Shown: positions 1-6,242, numbered from the stretch's first letter. The stretch: DNA of 6,242 nt from Candidatus Thioglobus sp. (GCA_015163925.1 JAAOIF010000069.1:1-6242); one strand, 5' to 3'. The notes: generated from the sequence alone by a model not told the origin. A program made the numbers and translations.

Positions 1-3000
1 AAATGACCAATCGGGAAAAAAGTATTTTTGCGGATTAGCATTCTGCCGTCAGCCGCTGTGGCGCTGATTCTGACTGTTCCGCCGCCGGAAATGGCAGTTA
101 AAACATTTCCATTAATAGTTGCCTCGGCCCCGCTACGACTGAGAATAGACCAAGTTACGGCTGGGTCAGTGGCATCGGCTGGCAGCACATTTGCAGTTAA
201 AGTCAGGTCAGTTCCAGCCTCTACGGTATCAGCAGAATTTATGGAAATTGAGGCAACTGGAATTGGGGCTGGGGTAATTGTAATAGTTTGTGAATTGCTG
301 ATTTCGCCAGCTGTGGCAGTGATTTCAACTGTTCCGGCGGCGGCGGCGGAAAGCACATTTCCAGTAATGCTTGCGCCAGTTGAGCCAGCGGCAGTAATTG
401 CCCAAGTGATGGCTTTATCAGTTGCAGTGGCTGGCAGCACCTCAGCGGTTAAAGTCAGGTCAGTTCCAGCCTCTACGGTATTTGCAGAAGTGATGGAAAC
501 TGAGGCGACTGGGACGACTAAAGTGATGCTGGAGTCTCGGATACAGCGGACTGAAGCGCCATTAGCTCTATCACTTAAACTTATACTTCCATCGGCAAAA
601 TCATCTGTGGTCAGCGCCTGAAAAGAATCGGCTAACCAGATATACAAATCGCCAATTCTGATAGTTTGGCTGCCGCTATTACGAGAGCCAGAATTTGTAA
701 ATTTAAGCGGCGAGGCAAAGGCTTCTGCTATTGTAGCCCAAGAGCCGCCGCCTTCAGCTCTCATTTCATCTGAGGTCGGAATTCTAAAGCCGGTCGGGCA
801 AATTCCTGAGCCATCAATACTGCCCCAAACTGCTTGCCGTGCCGAGCCGTCAGCATCAACTCCGGCAGCCGTCCAATCGCCAGAAACAAGGATAAATTGG
901 GAATGCTCGGGGCTGATATTTGATGCTAAAGTGGTGGTGGAATCGCCTCTCAGCTGATGCCCATCGCTTGGCCGCCCCCACTGATACAAATCGCCATACG
1001 CCTCGGAATCCTCGTCAGCGGTGGCAACTCTGGCAGCGCCCAGATTTCTATCCATCCAAATTGTATCCGTGCCGCCGCCGGCAACAGTTTCAAACACAAA
1101 ATCATTTGCTCTGGCGGAGGTTTTTGCAGTGCTGGCAAGGGATTCCACGCCGCCGATAATTGCAGTTACCAAGAAATTATTTACTTCTGAGCCACTTAAA
1201 GTTACCGTCGTGGAAGTTTCATTTACGGTAATTGCAGTAGGCGCTGGGCTGGCTGAGGCTAAATTCGCCGCCGAGCCGCCAGCAAATGCGGATAAATCAG
1301 CGGTGGTTTGGTAAAGTTTGTAATTATCGGCATTTGCAACCGCCGCCCAGTAAATTATCACCTGATTTGCCACTCCATTAGCAACGGCTTGGAGAGTTGC
1401 CGGGCCAGCAGATTCCACAATAATAGTTTGCGGAGTTGTAATTCCTCCGGCTGCGGCAGTGATTTCAACTGTGCCAGCGTTGGTGGTGGAAAGCACATTT
1501 CCATTGCTTAAAGTAGCACCAGTTGTGCCAGCATCAGTAATTGCCCAAGTGATGGTTTTATCAGTGGCGCCGGCTGGGGCAATAGTTGCCGCTAAAGTGA
1601 GGTCAATTCCAGCCACAGCGGCGGCGGCGGAAGTGATGGAAACGGCAGTAACTGGAATTTCGCCGAGTGCAACTGTAATATTAATATTGGAATCTCTGAT
1701 GCAGCGGACTGAAAAAGCGAAGTAGCGAGTGGTGCGAGTTGTGCTGGCATTATCGCCAAAAGATAAATAGCCGCTTTGCCCTTCCACATTAGCAACAGAA
1801 CTGCTCCAGTACGAGCCTGATGTGTTGCTGCTCGGAGCGGCGCCAGAACGATGGCCAGCACCAATTAATTTAAGGTTTGAGGCAAAAGCACCTGCTAGAT
1901 TATTGCTTGCCCAAGACACTCTCTCAGCCTCCAATTCAGCCTCGCTTGGAACTTTAAAGCCAGTCGGACAAACGCCAGAGCCATCAATACTGCCCCAAAC
2001 TGCTTGCCGTGCCGAGCCGTCAGCATCAGTTGAGGTGTCGGTCCAATCTCTAATATTATTGCCGGAATTAGTAATAAAATCTGCGTGGCCGGGGCTAATG
2101 TCCGTTGCTAATGTAGTAGTTATGCCGCTGGTTCTCAGCTGATGGCCGTCTGCGCGGCGACCCCACTGATACAAATCGCCAAAAGCCATTGTATCAGTAG
2201 AGCTGGTGGCAACTCGCTCGGCGCCCAGATTTCTATCCATCCAAATTGTATCCGTGCCGCCGCCGGCAACAGGCGTAAATACAAAATCATTTGCTCTGGC
2301 GGAGGCTTGCGGGCTGGCAAAGGATTCGCCGCCGCCGCTGATAATTGCAGTTACCAAGAAATTATTTACTTCCGAGCCGGTTAAAACTACCACAGTGGAA
2401 GTTCCATTTACGGTAATTGCGGCAGGGGCTGGGCTGGCTGAGGCTAAATTTTCCGCCGTGCCGCCAGCCAAAGCGGATAAATCAGCGGTGGTTTGGTAGA
2501 ATTTGTAATTAGCCGCATTTGCAACCGCCGCCCAATAAATCAGCACCTGATTCGGCGCTCCATTGGCAACGGCTTGGAGAGTTGCCGGGCCAGCAAATCT
2601 GACGGCAATAGTTTGCGGGCTGCTGGTAATTCCGTCTGCGGAGGCAGTAACAATTACCTCGCCGGCGGCTGTGGTGGAAAGCACATTTCCACTAATGCTT
2701 GCGCCAGTTGTGCCAGCAGAAGTAATTGCCCATGAAACGGTTGGAGTTGTGGCGTTGTCTGGCAGCACATTTGCAGTTAAGGTTAAATCTGTGCCGATTG
2801 GAGCTAAAGCGCTGATAATGCTCACGCTGGTTACAGGCACCGGAGTTACTACTATGGTAAATGGCTGGGTTTGGCTAATGCCGCTGGTGTCATTTGCTCT
2901 GGCAACCACAGTTACTTCACCTACGCCAGTGCCGGTGAGGACATTGCCGGTGAGAGTTGCGCTGCCAGTGCCGGCAGTAATTGACCATGAAACAGTTTTA

Positions 3001-4493
3001 TCAGCAGCATTCGCTGGCAAAACGGTTGCCACTAAATTCTGAGTTAAGCCATTGATGACTGAGCTTGGGCTGGTGATAGCAATACTGCTGACGAGAATTG
3101 GGGTTATTTGAATATCTCGCTGAGACTCAATACTACTGCCACCATCGCCGTTGGTTGAAGTTACGCGAACGGATACAGTGCCTACGCTGAGGGCGTGGAG
3201 GACATTGTTGCTGTCAATGCTGGCAATAGCGTTGTTGCCGCCGCCGTCAATTCCCCATGAAACCTCTTTATTAGTGGCTATGGCGGGGGAAACTGTGGCA
3301 GTCAGAGTCAGGCTGGAGCCATTTACTATCGGACCGAGACTGGTAATGCTCACAGCGGTTACCGGAGTTACCAGCACGGTAAATCTTTGCTCGGCAGTAA
3401 CGCTGGAGCTGTCAGTGGCTGAGGCAGTCACAGTTACATTGCCGGGGGACAGACCGACGAGAATAACGCCATTAATACTGGCAATATTATTATTTCCGCC
3501 TTGAATTGTCCAATTCACAGTTTGCGCCGCCTCGGCTGGCAAAACTACGGCAGTTAAAGTAAGTAATCTGCCATCTCCGACTGTGTGCGGCGTTCCGATA
3601 GTAATTGAGGTAACTGGTGCGGAATTTACAGTGAAATTCTGGGTGCCAGTAATATTTGTGCCGCCGTCCGCTGTGGCAACAATTACTACTGAGCCAGTGC
3701 CGATGCCGTGCAAAACATCGCCGTCAATACTGGCAATATTATTATTTCCGCCCTGAACCGACCAAGTGATGGTTTTGGTGGTGGCCTCCGCTGGCTCTAT
3801 GTCAGCGGTGAGCGTGAGCATTTCACCATGCAAAACTGCGGGGTCGCTGGTGATACTAATACCGGTTACCAGTGTTGGATTAACAGTAAAGCTCTGAGTG
3901 CCGATAACCCCATTAGCAGAAGTAGCAACCACAATTACCGTGCCCGGGGCGCTGATGCCATGGATGACAGGTGCATTGCCGCTGGTATCAATGCTGGCAA
4001 TATTAGTGCCGCCGCCCTGAATTGTCCAAACTACATCTTGGGCAGAACCAGCTGGCAGAGATGTAGAGGTTAATGGCAAAGTAAAGCCATCGCCTACTGA
4101 ATCGGGGTTGGTGATATTAACAGTTTCAACCGGCACATCATTTATGGTAATGGATCTTGTAATGGTAACGCCGGTGTCAGAAACGGAGGTGGCGCGGACG
4201 ACAACTGTTCCTACGGCGGAGGTGGATAAGACATTTCCATTAATACTTGCACCGGTGCTACCGGCATCCACGATTGCCCAAATAACTCTTGCATCACTAA
4301 CGACCGGCGGCACGGTGGTATGAGCTAAAGTCAGGTCTGTGCCTCTGGTGGTTGCGCTGGAGGTAATAATAATATCGGTAACTGGAATTCTGTTAATGGT
4401 AATAGTTTTTTGCGCTGTAAATTCTACGCCACCAGCACCGCCGCTGGCAGAAATAGCAACTATACAAATCCATCCGCATCCAGCATCAACGCC
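1..4493 (-). CDS. Giant Ig-like/FN3/FISUMP repeat protein, both ends missing
   Basis: A stop-free minus-strand frame of about 1,497 codons (+ triplets beginning at multiples of 3) runs to the left edge. Recognisable protein begins near 4463; no start codon, signal peptide, lipobox or anchor is visible, so this is an internal segment. From N to C it holds a partial Ig-like repeat, seven Ig-like repeats, an FN3-like domain, a FISUMP domain, an Ig-like repeat, a second FN3-like and FISUMP pair, and two more Ig-like repeats. The Ig units follow the BIG_2 pattern: P-V-T-x-V-x-I, then G-x-x-L-T-L-T-A-x-V-x-P, a central W, G-N-V-L, and G-T-V-x-I-x-A-T. Composition is rich in Ala, Thr, Ser, Val and Gly and poor in Lys and Cys, typical of secreted adhesin-like or surface proteins. 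Surface location is inferred from the domain types; the ligand is unknown. I do not recognise a named gene. The antisense frames on the plus strand are products of the repeat composition. Confidence 0.88.
196..229. repeat. 34-base direct repeat, copy A (in Ig-like repeat 10)
   Basis: It begins gttaaagtcaggtcag and ends ctacggtat, identical to positions 448-481. On the minus strand it encodes T-V-E-A-G-T-D-L-T-L-T, the second strand of the Ig-like unit. It is a recently shared stretch between neighbouring units rather than a separate element. Confidence 0.85.
448..481. repeat. 34-base direct repeat, copy B (in Ig-like repeat 9)
   Basis: Identical to positions 196-229 and exactly 252 bases away, which is one Ig-like unit of 84 codons. 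It codes for the same T-V-E-A-G-T-D-L-T-L-T strand. Confidence 0.85.
528..1106 (-). other. FISUMP domain, copy 2, with diverged C-terminal half
   Basis: The N-terminal half closely follows copy 1: D-T-I-W-M-D-R-N-L-G-A-A, G-D-L-Y-Q-W-G-R, D-G-H-Q-L-R, A-R-Q-A-V-W-G-S-I-D-G-S-G and C-P-T-G-F-R-I-P. The C-terminal part differs: the S-Y-W-S-S-S motif of copy 1 is replaced by I-G-D-L-Y-I-W-L-A-D-S-F before the closing S-V-R-C-I-R-D. Both cysteines are kept. The frame remains open through the domain, so it looks like a divergent but intact copy. Confidence 0.82.
1107..1406 (-). other. Fibronectin type III-like domain, copy 2
   Basis: About 100 residues, from GPATLQAVANGVANQV through I-I-Y-W-A-A-V-A-N-A-D-N-Y-K-L-Y to N-N-F-L-V-T-A-I-I. 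It is nearly the same sequence as copy 1, with a perfect 30-base DNA match at its N-terminal border (1381-1410 against 2566-2595). One loop is shorter: G-G-V-E-S replaces G-G-G-E-S-F. Confidence 0.7.
1407..1689 (-). repeat. Ig-like repeat 8, between the two FISUMP/FN3 blocks
   Basis: This unit follows S-N-I-N-I-T-V-A-L-G-E-I and starts PVTAVSITSAAAAVAG. It has D-K-T-I-T-W-A-I-T-D-A-G-T-T-G-A-T-L, S-N-G-N-V-L and G-T-V-E-I-T-A-A-A. It leads into G-P-A-T-L-Q of FN3 copy 2, just as repeat 7 leads into copy 1. Confidence 0.85.
1690..2291 (-). other. FISUMP domain, copy 1 (TIGR02145 type)
   Basis: The Fibrobacter succinogenes major paralogous domain is recognised here by its ordered motifs: D-T-I-W-M-D-R-N-L-G-A, then G-D-L-Y-Q-W-G-R with D-G-H-Q-L-R, then C-P-T-G-F-K-V-P-S-E-A-E, then S-Y-W-S-S-S, and finally F-S-V-R-C-I-R-D. 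The domain occurs in surface lipoproteins and extracellular proteins of Fibrobacter, Bacteroidetes and others; its biochemical function is not established. One Cys lies in the C-P-T-G motif and one in V-R-C, so a disulfide between them is plausible if the protein is exported. This copy keeps the complete motif set. Confidence 0.85.
2292..2591 (-). other. Fibronectin type III-like domain, copy 1
   Basis: About 100 residues from GPATLQAVANG to A-S-A-R-A. The pattern Q-V-L-I-Y-W-A-A-V-A-N-A-A-N-Y-K-F-Y is the typical FN3 B-to-C strand arrangement, with the W and the Y-x-x-Y spaced as in FN3. It is followed by a variable loop and a final N-N-F-L-V-T-A-I-I strand. The match is by pattern only, so the fold call is less certain than the FISUMP call. 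It sits between an Ig-like repeat and a FISUMP domain, exactly as in copy 2. Confidence 0.7.
2592..2834 (-). repeat. Ig-like repeat 7, preceding the first FN3-like domain
   Basis: This unit begins VTSVSIISALAP and shows G-T-D-L-T-L-T-A-N-V-L-P, the W-A-I core, A-G-T-T-G-A-S-I-S-G-N-V-L and G-E-V-I-V-T-A-S. It then runs through S-S-P-Q-T-I-A-V directly into G-P-A-T-L-Q of the FN3-like domain. It is the seventh complete unit of the array and the N-terminal member of the first duplicated block. Confidence 0.85.
2835..4133 (-). repeat. Five tandem Ig-like (BIG_2-type) repeats (2 to 6)
   Basis: Unit borders, taken at the recurring V-T-x-x-x-I strand, are 3870-4133, 3615-3869, 3363-3614, 3093-3362 and 2835-3092, giving lengths of 264, 255, 252, 270 and 258 bases. 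Each unit has a central Trp (W-T-I, W-S-V, W-T-I, W-G-I, W-S-I) and a G-x-V strand. Units 2-5 share a Q/D-G-G-G/N-N-x-I-A-S-I insertion after the Trp strand. Unit 6 reverts to the A-G-T-G-S-A-T-L-T-G-N-V-L form seen in units 1 and 7-9. All unit lengths are multiples of three, so the frame is preserved. Such arrays usually form elongated stalks, which is known for the family and inferred here. Confidence 0.88.
4134..4385 (-). repeat. Ig-like (BIG_2-type) repeat 1, plus a partial repeat upstream to 4463
   Basis: This 252-base, 84-codon unit starts PVTDIIITSS and ends before the next PVETVNI. It contains the W-A-I core tryptophan, A-G-S-T-G-A-S-I-N-G-N-V-L and G-T-V-V-V-R-A-T. The stretch 4386-4463 is the C-terminal third of a preceding unit (I-V-A-I-S-A-S to K-T-I-T-I-N), cut off by the ilvE junction. 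Confidence 0.85.
4456..4472. other. Junction between ilvE and the Ig-repeat gene
   Basis: Reading the minus strand, ilvE is recognisable up to the codons for G-F-V (GGA TTT GTA), immediately followed by TAG. One frame over, the Ig-repeat frame becomes recognisable from I-V-A-I-S-A-S onwards, matching the strand that follows G-x-V in the other Ig-like repeats (for example V-V-I-V-A-T-A). The switch takes place within a few bases, with at most two or three bases of shared sequence at the breakpoint. The Ig frame stays open a little further, to the TGA at 4494-4496, but those codons translate ilvE out of frame. Neither gene has its natural boundary here. Confidence 0.85.
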
Positions 4494-5041
4494 TCATCGT
4501 AACCGCCGTCCAGAGCCTCTTGCAAAGCCATCATAGAATTTATATAATTGCCATTTGCCTTCGCCTTAGTCATTTTGATATTTGCATGCTGGCGGATAAA
4601 GCTTGAAGTTTTGATGCGAATTCCCTTATTCATACTGTCCTCGCCGAGGTAAGCGCCCCATTCCCAAGCGGCAACCATCACATGCACTTTGAGATTATCA
4701 GCCCGCAGCCCCATCCCCTCTGAGCCATAAAAACACATCGGGCGAATGTAAGCTGATTGCAGATTATTCTTAGCCACCACTTGCCTTTGCACCTGATTTA
4801 GAGTGTCTTTAGTAAATGGAATTTTCATACCCAAAATCTCCGCCGAATCAAACCAGCGATTAGTATGCTGCTCAAGCTTAAAAATCGCCGTTCCCAACTG
4901 AGTTTCATACGCCCGCACGCCCTCAAACGCCCCCATTCCATAATGCAAAGTATGAGTCAGCACATGGATTTTCGCCTCACGCCAAGCCACCCACTGCCCG
5001 TCCAGCCAAATTACTCCATCTCTGTCATCAAATGCTTGCAT
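4460..5041 (-). CDS. ilvE: Branched-chain amino acid aminotransferase (IlvE), C-terminally truncated
   Basis: IlvE is the PLP-dependent (fold type IV) transaminase that makes leucine, isoleucine and valine from their 2-oxo acids with glutamate as amino donor. The 193-residue product shows the family in order: DGVIWLDG (8-15), THTLHYGMGAFEGVRAY (29-45), RPMCFYGSEGMGLRA (100-114), VAAWEWGAYLG (123-133) and KAKANGNYINS (159-169). K161 is the likely Schiff-base lysine by analogy with the K-A-G-G-N-Y motif of E. coli IlvE. The frame then reads LDADGFV and hits TAG at 4460-4462. Full-length relatives have about 300-310 residues and continue with an E-G-x-G-E-N motif whose glutamate contacts the cofactor ring nitrogen; everything from there on is missing. 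Past the stop the DNA encodes Ig-like repeat protein in another frame. The ATG directly follows the lysC stop, and a GGAG lies 9 bases upstream of it. Identity is very secure; a functional enzyme is unlikely from this copy as sequenced. Confidence 0.95.
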   Translation of the reverse strand: MQAFDDRDGVIWLDGQWVAWREAKIHVLTHTLHYGMGAFEGVRAYETQLGTAIFKLEQHTNRWFDSAEILGMKIPFTKDTLNQVQRQVVAKNNLQSAYIRPMCFYGSEGMGLRADNLKVHVMVAAWEWGAYLGEDSMNKGIRIKTSSFIRQHANIKMTKAKANGNYINSMMALQEALDGGYDEALMLDADGFV

Positions 5042-6202
5042 TTATTTCTGCTCCAGCTCAAAAGCCTTATGCAATGAGCGCACTGCCAGCTCCAAATATT
5101 TTTCATCAACTATTACTGATATTTTAATTTCTGAAGTTGCAATCATTTGAATATTAATATTTTCCTTGTGCAAAACCTCAAACATCTTCGCCGCAATCCC
5201 CGCATGCGACCGCATACCAATTCCAACCAGCGATACCTTTGCCGTCTGATTGTCGCTCTGAACCGCCTTAGCGCCAAGCTTTTCACAAACCGAATGCAAA
5301 ATACTATTAGCTTTATCAAAATCCCGCCGATGCACAGTAAAGGCAAAATTCGTCAGCCCCTCCCGCGCCGAAACGCTTTGCACAATCATATCAACCTCAA
5401 TATTTGCGCGACTGATAGGATTTAGAATTTTATAAGCAATGCCCGGCTCGTCCGGCACTCCGATTAGACTTAGCTTTGCCTCGTCCTGATTATGGGCAAT
5501 GCCCGAAATTAATGCTCTTTCCACAATATTTTCCTCACTTGTAATTAATGTGCCAACCGGATTATCAATCATAGACGATAAAACCCGCAGCGGCACTTGA
5601 TATTTTGATGCAAATTCAACACTCCGAATCTGCAACACTTTTGAGCCTAATGAAGACATTTCCAACATTTCCTCATAGCTCACGGTCTCCATTTTCTGAG
5701 CATTCGGCTCAATCCGCGGGTCAGTCGTATAAACCCCATCCACATCAGTATAAATCTGGCACTCATCGGCTTTGAGGGCAGCAGCCAGCGCCACAGCAGT
5801 AGTATCAGAACCGCCACGCCCCAGCGTAGTTATATGCCCGTCCTCATCCACCCCTTGAAACCCAGCCACCACCACCACTTTGCCCTCAGCCAAACTCCGC
5901 CGAATCCGATGGTCGTCAATAGATTTTATCCGCGCCTTGCCATGCTCCGAATCAGTAATAATCCGCACCTGCGCACCAGTATAAGAAATCGCATCACAGC
6001 CACTCTGCTGCAACGCCATCGCCAGCAAGGAAATCGTAACCTGCTCGCCGGTAGTAAGCAAAACATCCATCTCCCGCAAGGACGGAGAATCCTGAACCTC
6101 AAGCGCCAAAGCACTCATCCGATTAGTCTCACCGCTCATCGCCGAAACACTTACAACCAGCTGATTTCCCTTATCCTTAAAGGCTTTAATCTTTTTCGCC
6201 AC
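5042..6202 (-). CDS. lysC: Aspartate kinase (LysC), N-terminus missing or frameshifted
   Basis: Aspartate kinase phosphorylates L-aspartate with ATP, the first step towards lysine, threonine, methionine and diaminopimelate; it is cytosolic. In the 386-residue frame from a GTG I see VSAMSGETNR (residues 19-28), TGEQVT (51-56), the TLGRGGSDTTA nucleotide/substrate loop (126-136) and YTDVDGVYTTDPR (151-163). Two C-terminal ACT-type regulatory domains follow (about 240-305 and 320-384), the second with the usual ATSEIKIS stretch. These ACT domains normally carry feedback inhibition by lysine and/or threonine. The family is usually about 400-410 residues and begins with a K-F/Y-G-G-T-S ATP-site motif. 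Here that motif is absent: in-frame codons upstream of the GTG read R-A-I-G-I-A-A, clearly still homologous to the family, but are preceded by TGA at 6224-6226. The GTG is therefore only the first usable codon, not a convincing native start. The stop TAA abuts the ilvE ATG, suggesting an operon. Family assignment is very secure; integrity is doubtful. Confidence 0.95.
   Translation of the reverse strand: MAKKIKAFKDKGNQLVVSVSAMSGETNRMSALALEVQDSPSLREMDVLLTTGEQVTISLLAMALQQSGCDAISYTGAQVRIITDSEHGKARIKSIDDHRIRRSLAEGKVVVVAGFQGVDEDGHITTLGRGGSDTTAVALAAALKADECQIYTDVDGVYTTDPRIEPNAQKMETVSYEEMLEMSSLGSKVLQIRSVEFASKYQVPLRVLSSMIDNPVGTLITSEENIVERALISGIAHNQDEAKLSLIGVPDEPGIAYKILNPISRANIEVDMIVQSVSAREGLTNFAFTVHRRDFDKANSILHSVCEKLGAKAVQSDNQTAKVSLVGIGMRSHAGIAAKMFEVLHKENINIQMIATSEIKISVIVDEKYLELAVRSLHKAFELEQK
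5051..5054 (-). promoter_or_regulatory. Likely ribosome binding site of ilvE inside lysC
   Basis: The minus strand reads GGAG, then nine bases, then ATG. It lies within the last codons of lysC. Because the lysC stop TAA touches the ilvE ATG with no spacer, re-initiation or translational coupling between the two genes is plausible. This supports the chosen ilvE start, which also gives the expected N-terminus for the family. Confidence 0.55.
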
Positions 6203-6242
6203 AGCCGCAATCCCAATTGCCCTTCAAAAGTCCTCATCCCAA

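Larger units (their letters stand above)
1..527 (-). repeat. Ig-like repeats 9 and 10, at the C-terminal side of the window
   Basis: Repeat 9 (about 265-527) reads V-A-S-V-S-I-T-S-A, E-A-G-T-D-L-T-L-T-A, W-A-I-T-A-A-G-S-T-G-A-S-I-T-G-N-V-L and G-T-V-E-I-T-A-T-A-G. Repeat 10 (about 1-264) reads V-A-S-I-S-I-N-S-A-D, E-A-G-T-D-L-T-L-T-A-N-V-L-P, T-I-N-G-N-V-L and G-T-V-R-I-S-A-T-A. The repeat pattern is lost in roughly the last 16 codons before the window edge. The two units share a perfect 34-base DNA repeat spaced exactly 252 bases (84 codons) apart. Confidence 0.83.
528..2834. repeat. Tandem duplication of an Ig/FN3/FISUMP block (about 1.17-1.19 kb period)
   Basis: Direct DNA matches pair the two halves. 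Positions 808-858 equal 1978-2028 (51 bases, offset 1170); 1036-1087 equal 2221-2272 (52 bases, offset 1185); 1381-1410 equal 2566-2595 (30 bases, offset 1185). The 15-base change of offset is a five-codon length difference inside FISUMP, between the D-G-H-Q-L-R motif and D-A-D-G-S-A-R-Q. Domain order is the same in both halves. The frame is kept throughout, so this is an in-frame internal duplication within one gene. Confidence 0.88.

Noticed and set aside
950..2320. Minus-strand frames at 950-1138 and 2135-2320 with nearly identical products
   Set aside because: They are out-of-frame readings of the two FISUMP domains and resemble each other only because the DNA is duplicated.
28..4323. Long plus-strand open frames (for example 28-621, 2563-3042, 3151-3504) with repeated A-G-S-T-x-A-V-K-V-like strings
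   Set aside because: They are exact antisense reflections of the Ig-like units on the minus strand, they shift frame between units, and they match no family. The minus frame is continuous for nearly 1,500 codons with clear domains.
1..4385. Regular repeats at about 250-270 bases as a possible CRISPR array or satellite
   Set aside because: The units are all coding, multiples of three, and diverge in the manner of protein domains. There are no short identical repeats with unique spacers.
4460..4493. Possible fusion protein of IlvE and the Ig-repeat array
   Set aside because: The two are in different frames and IlvE ends at TAG right at the border. The Ig frame in 4464-4493 only translates ilvE out of frame and has no start codon.
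5926..6114. Small arginine-rich minus-strand frames inside lysC (5926-6114 and 5143-5346)
   Set aside because: They are out-of-frame shadows fully contained in lysC, whose own frame carries all the aspartokinase motifs.
6224..6226. TGA in lysC and TAG in ilvE as evidence of a recoded genetic code
   Set aside because: After the ilvE TAG the frame does not resume IlvE homology, so read-through would not restore the protein. The lysC TGA lies at the window edge beside a likely indel. Ordinary TAA ends lysC.

Overview
The window looks like a fragment of a proteobacterial (beta- or gammaproteobacteria-like) genome or metagenomic contig. That affiliation rests only on the two amino-acid biosynthesis proteins at the right-hand end, whose motifs read like proteobacterial LysC and IlvE. 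All real coding sequence I can support is on the minus strand. The many shorter plus-strand open frames in 1-4450 are antisense shadows of one long repetitive minus-strand frame.

Right part (about 4460-6242): lysC (aspartate kinase) is followed directly, with zero spacer (TAA then ATG), by ilvE (branched-chain aminotransferase). Both are damaged. LysC lacks its N-terminal ATP-site segment, because the frame is interrupted by TGA about 7 codons before the first usable start. IlvE runs perfectly for 193 residues and then stops at a TAG, where it meets unrelated sequence just before the cofactor-binding E-G-x-G-E-N motif.

Left part (1 to about 4463): a stop-free minus-strand frame of nearly 1,500 codons encodes the interior of a very large, presumably surface or secreted, repeat protein. 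From N to C it contains a partial Ig-like repeat, seven bacterial Ig-like (BIG_2-type) repeats of about 84-90 residues, then a fibronectin-III-like domain, a FISUMP domain (Fibrobacter succinogenes major paralogous domain, TIGR02145 type), another Ig-like repeat, a second FN3-like domain, a second FISUMP domain and two more Ig-like repeats. The FN3/FISUMP/Ig block is a tandem duplication with a period of about 1.17-1.19 kb and perfect DNA matches of 30-52 bp. Neither the start nor the end of this protein is in the window.

The most notable point is the abrupt junction near 4460-4470, where ilvE is fused out of frame to the middle of the Ig-repeat gene. Strand composition also changes there. 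It is either a genuine rearrangement that destroyed ilvE or an assembly/amplification chimera, and sequence alone cannot decide. I saw no RNA genes, CRISPR array, insertion sequence, convincing promoter or terminator. The window has no intergenic stretch over 300 bases.
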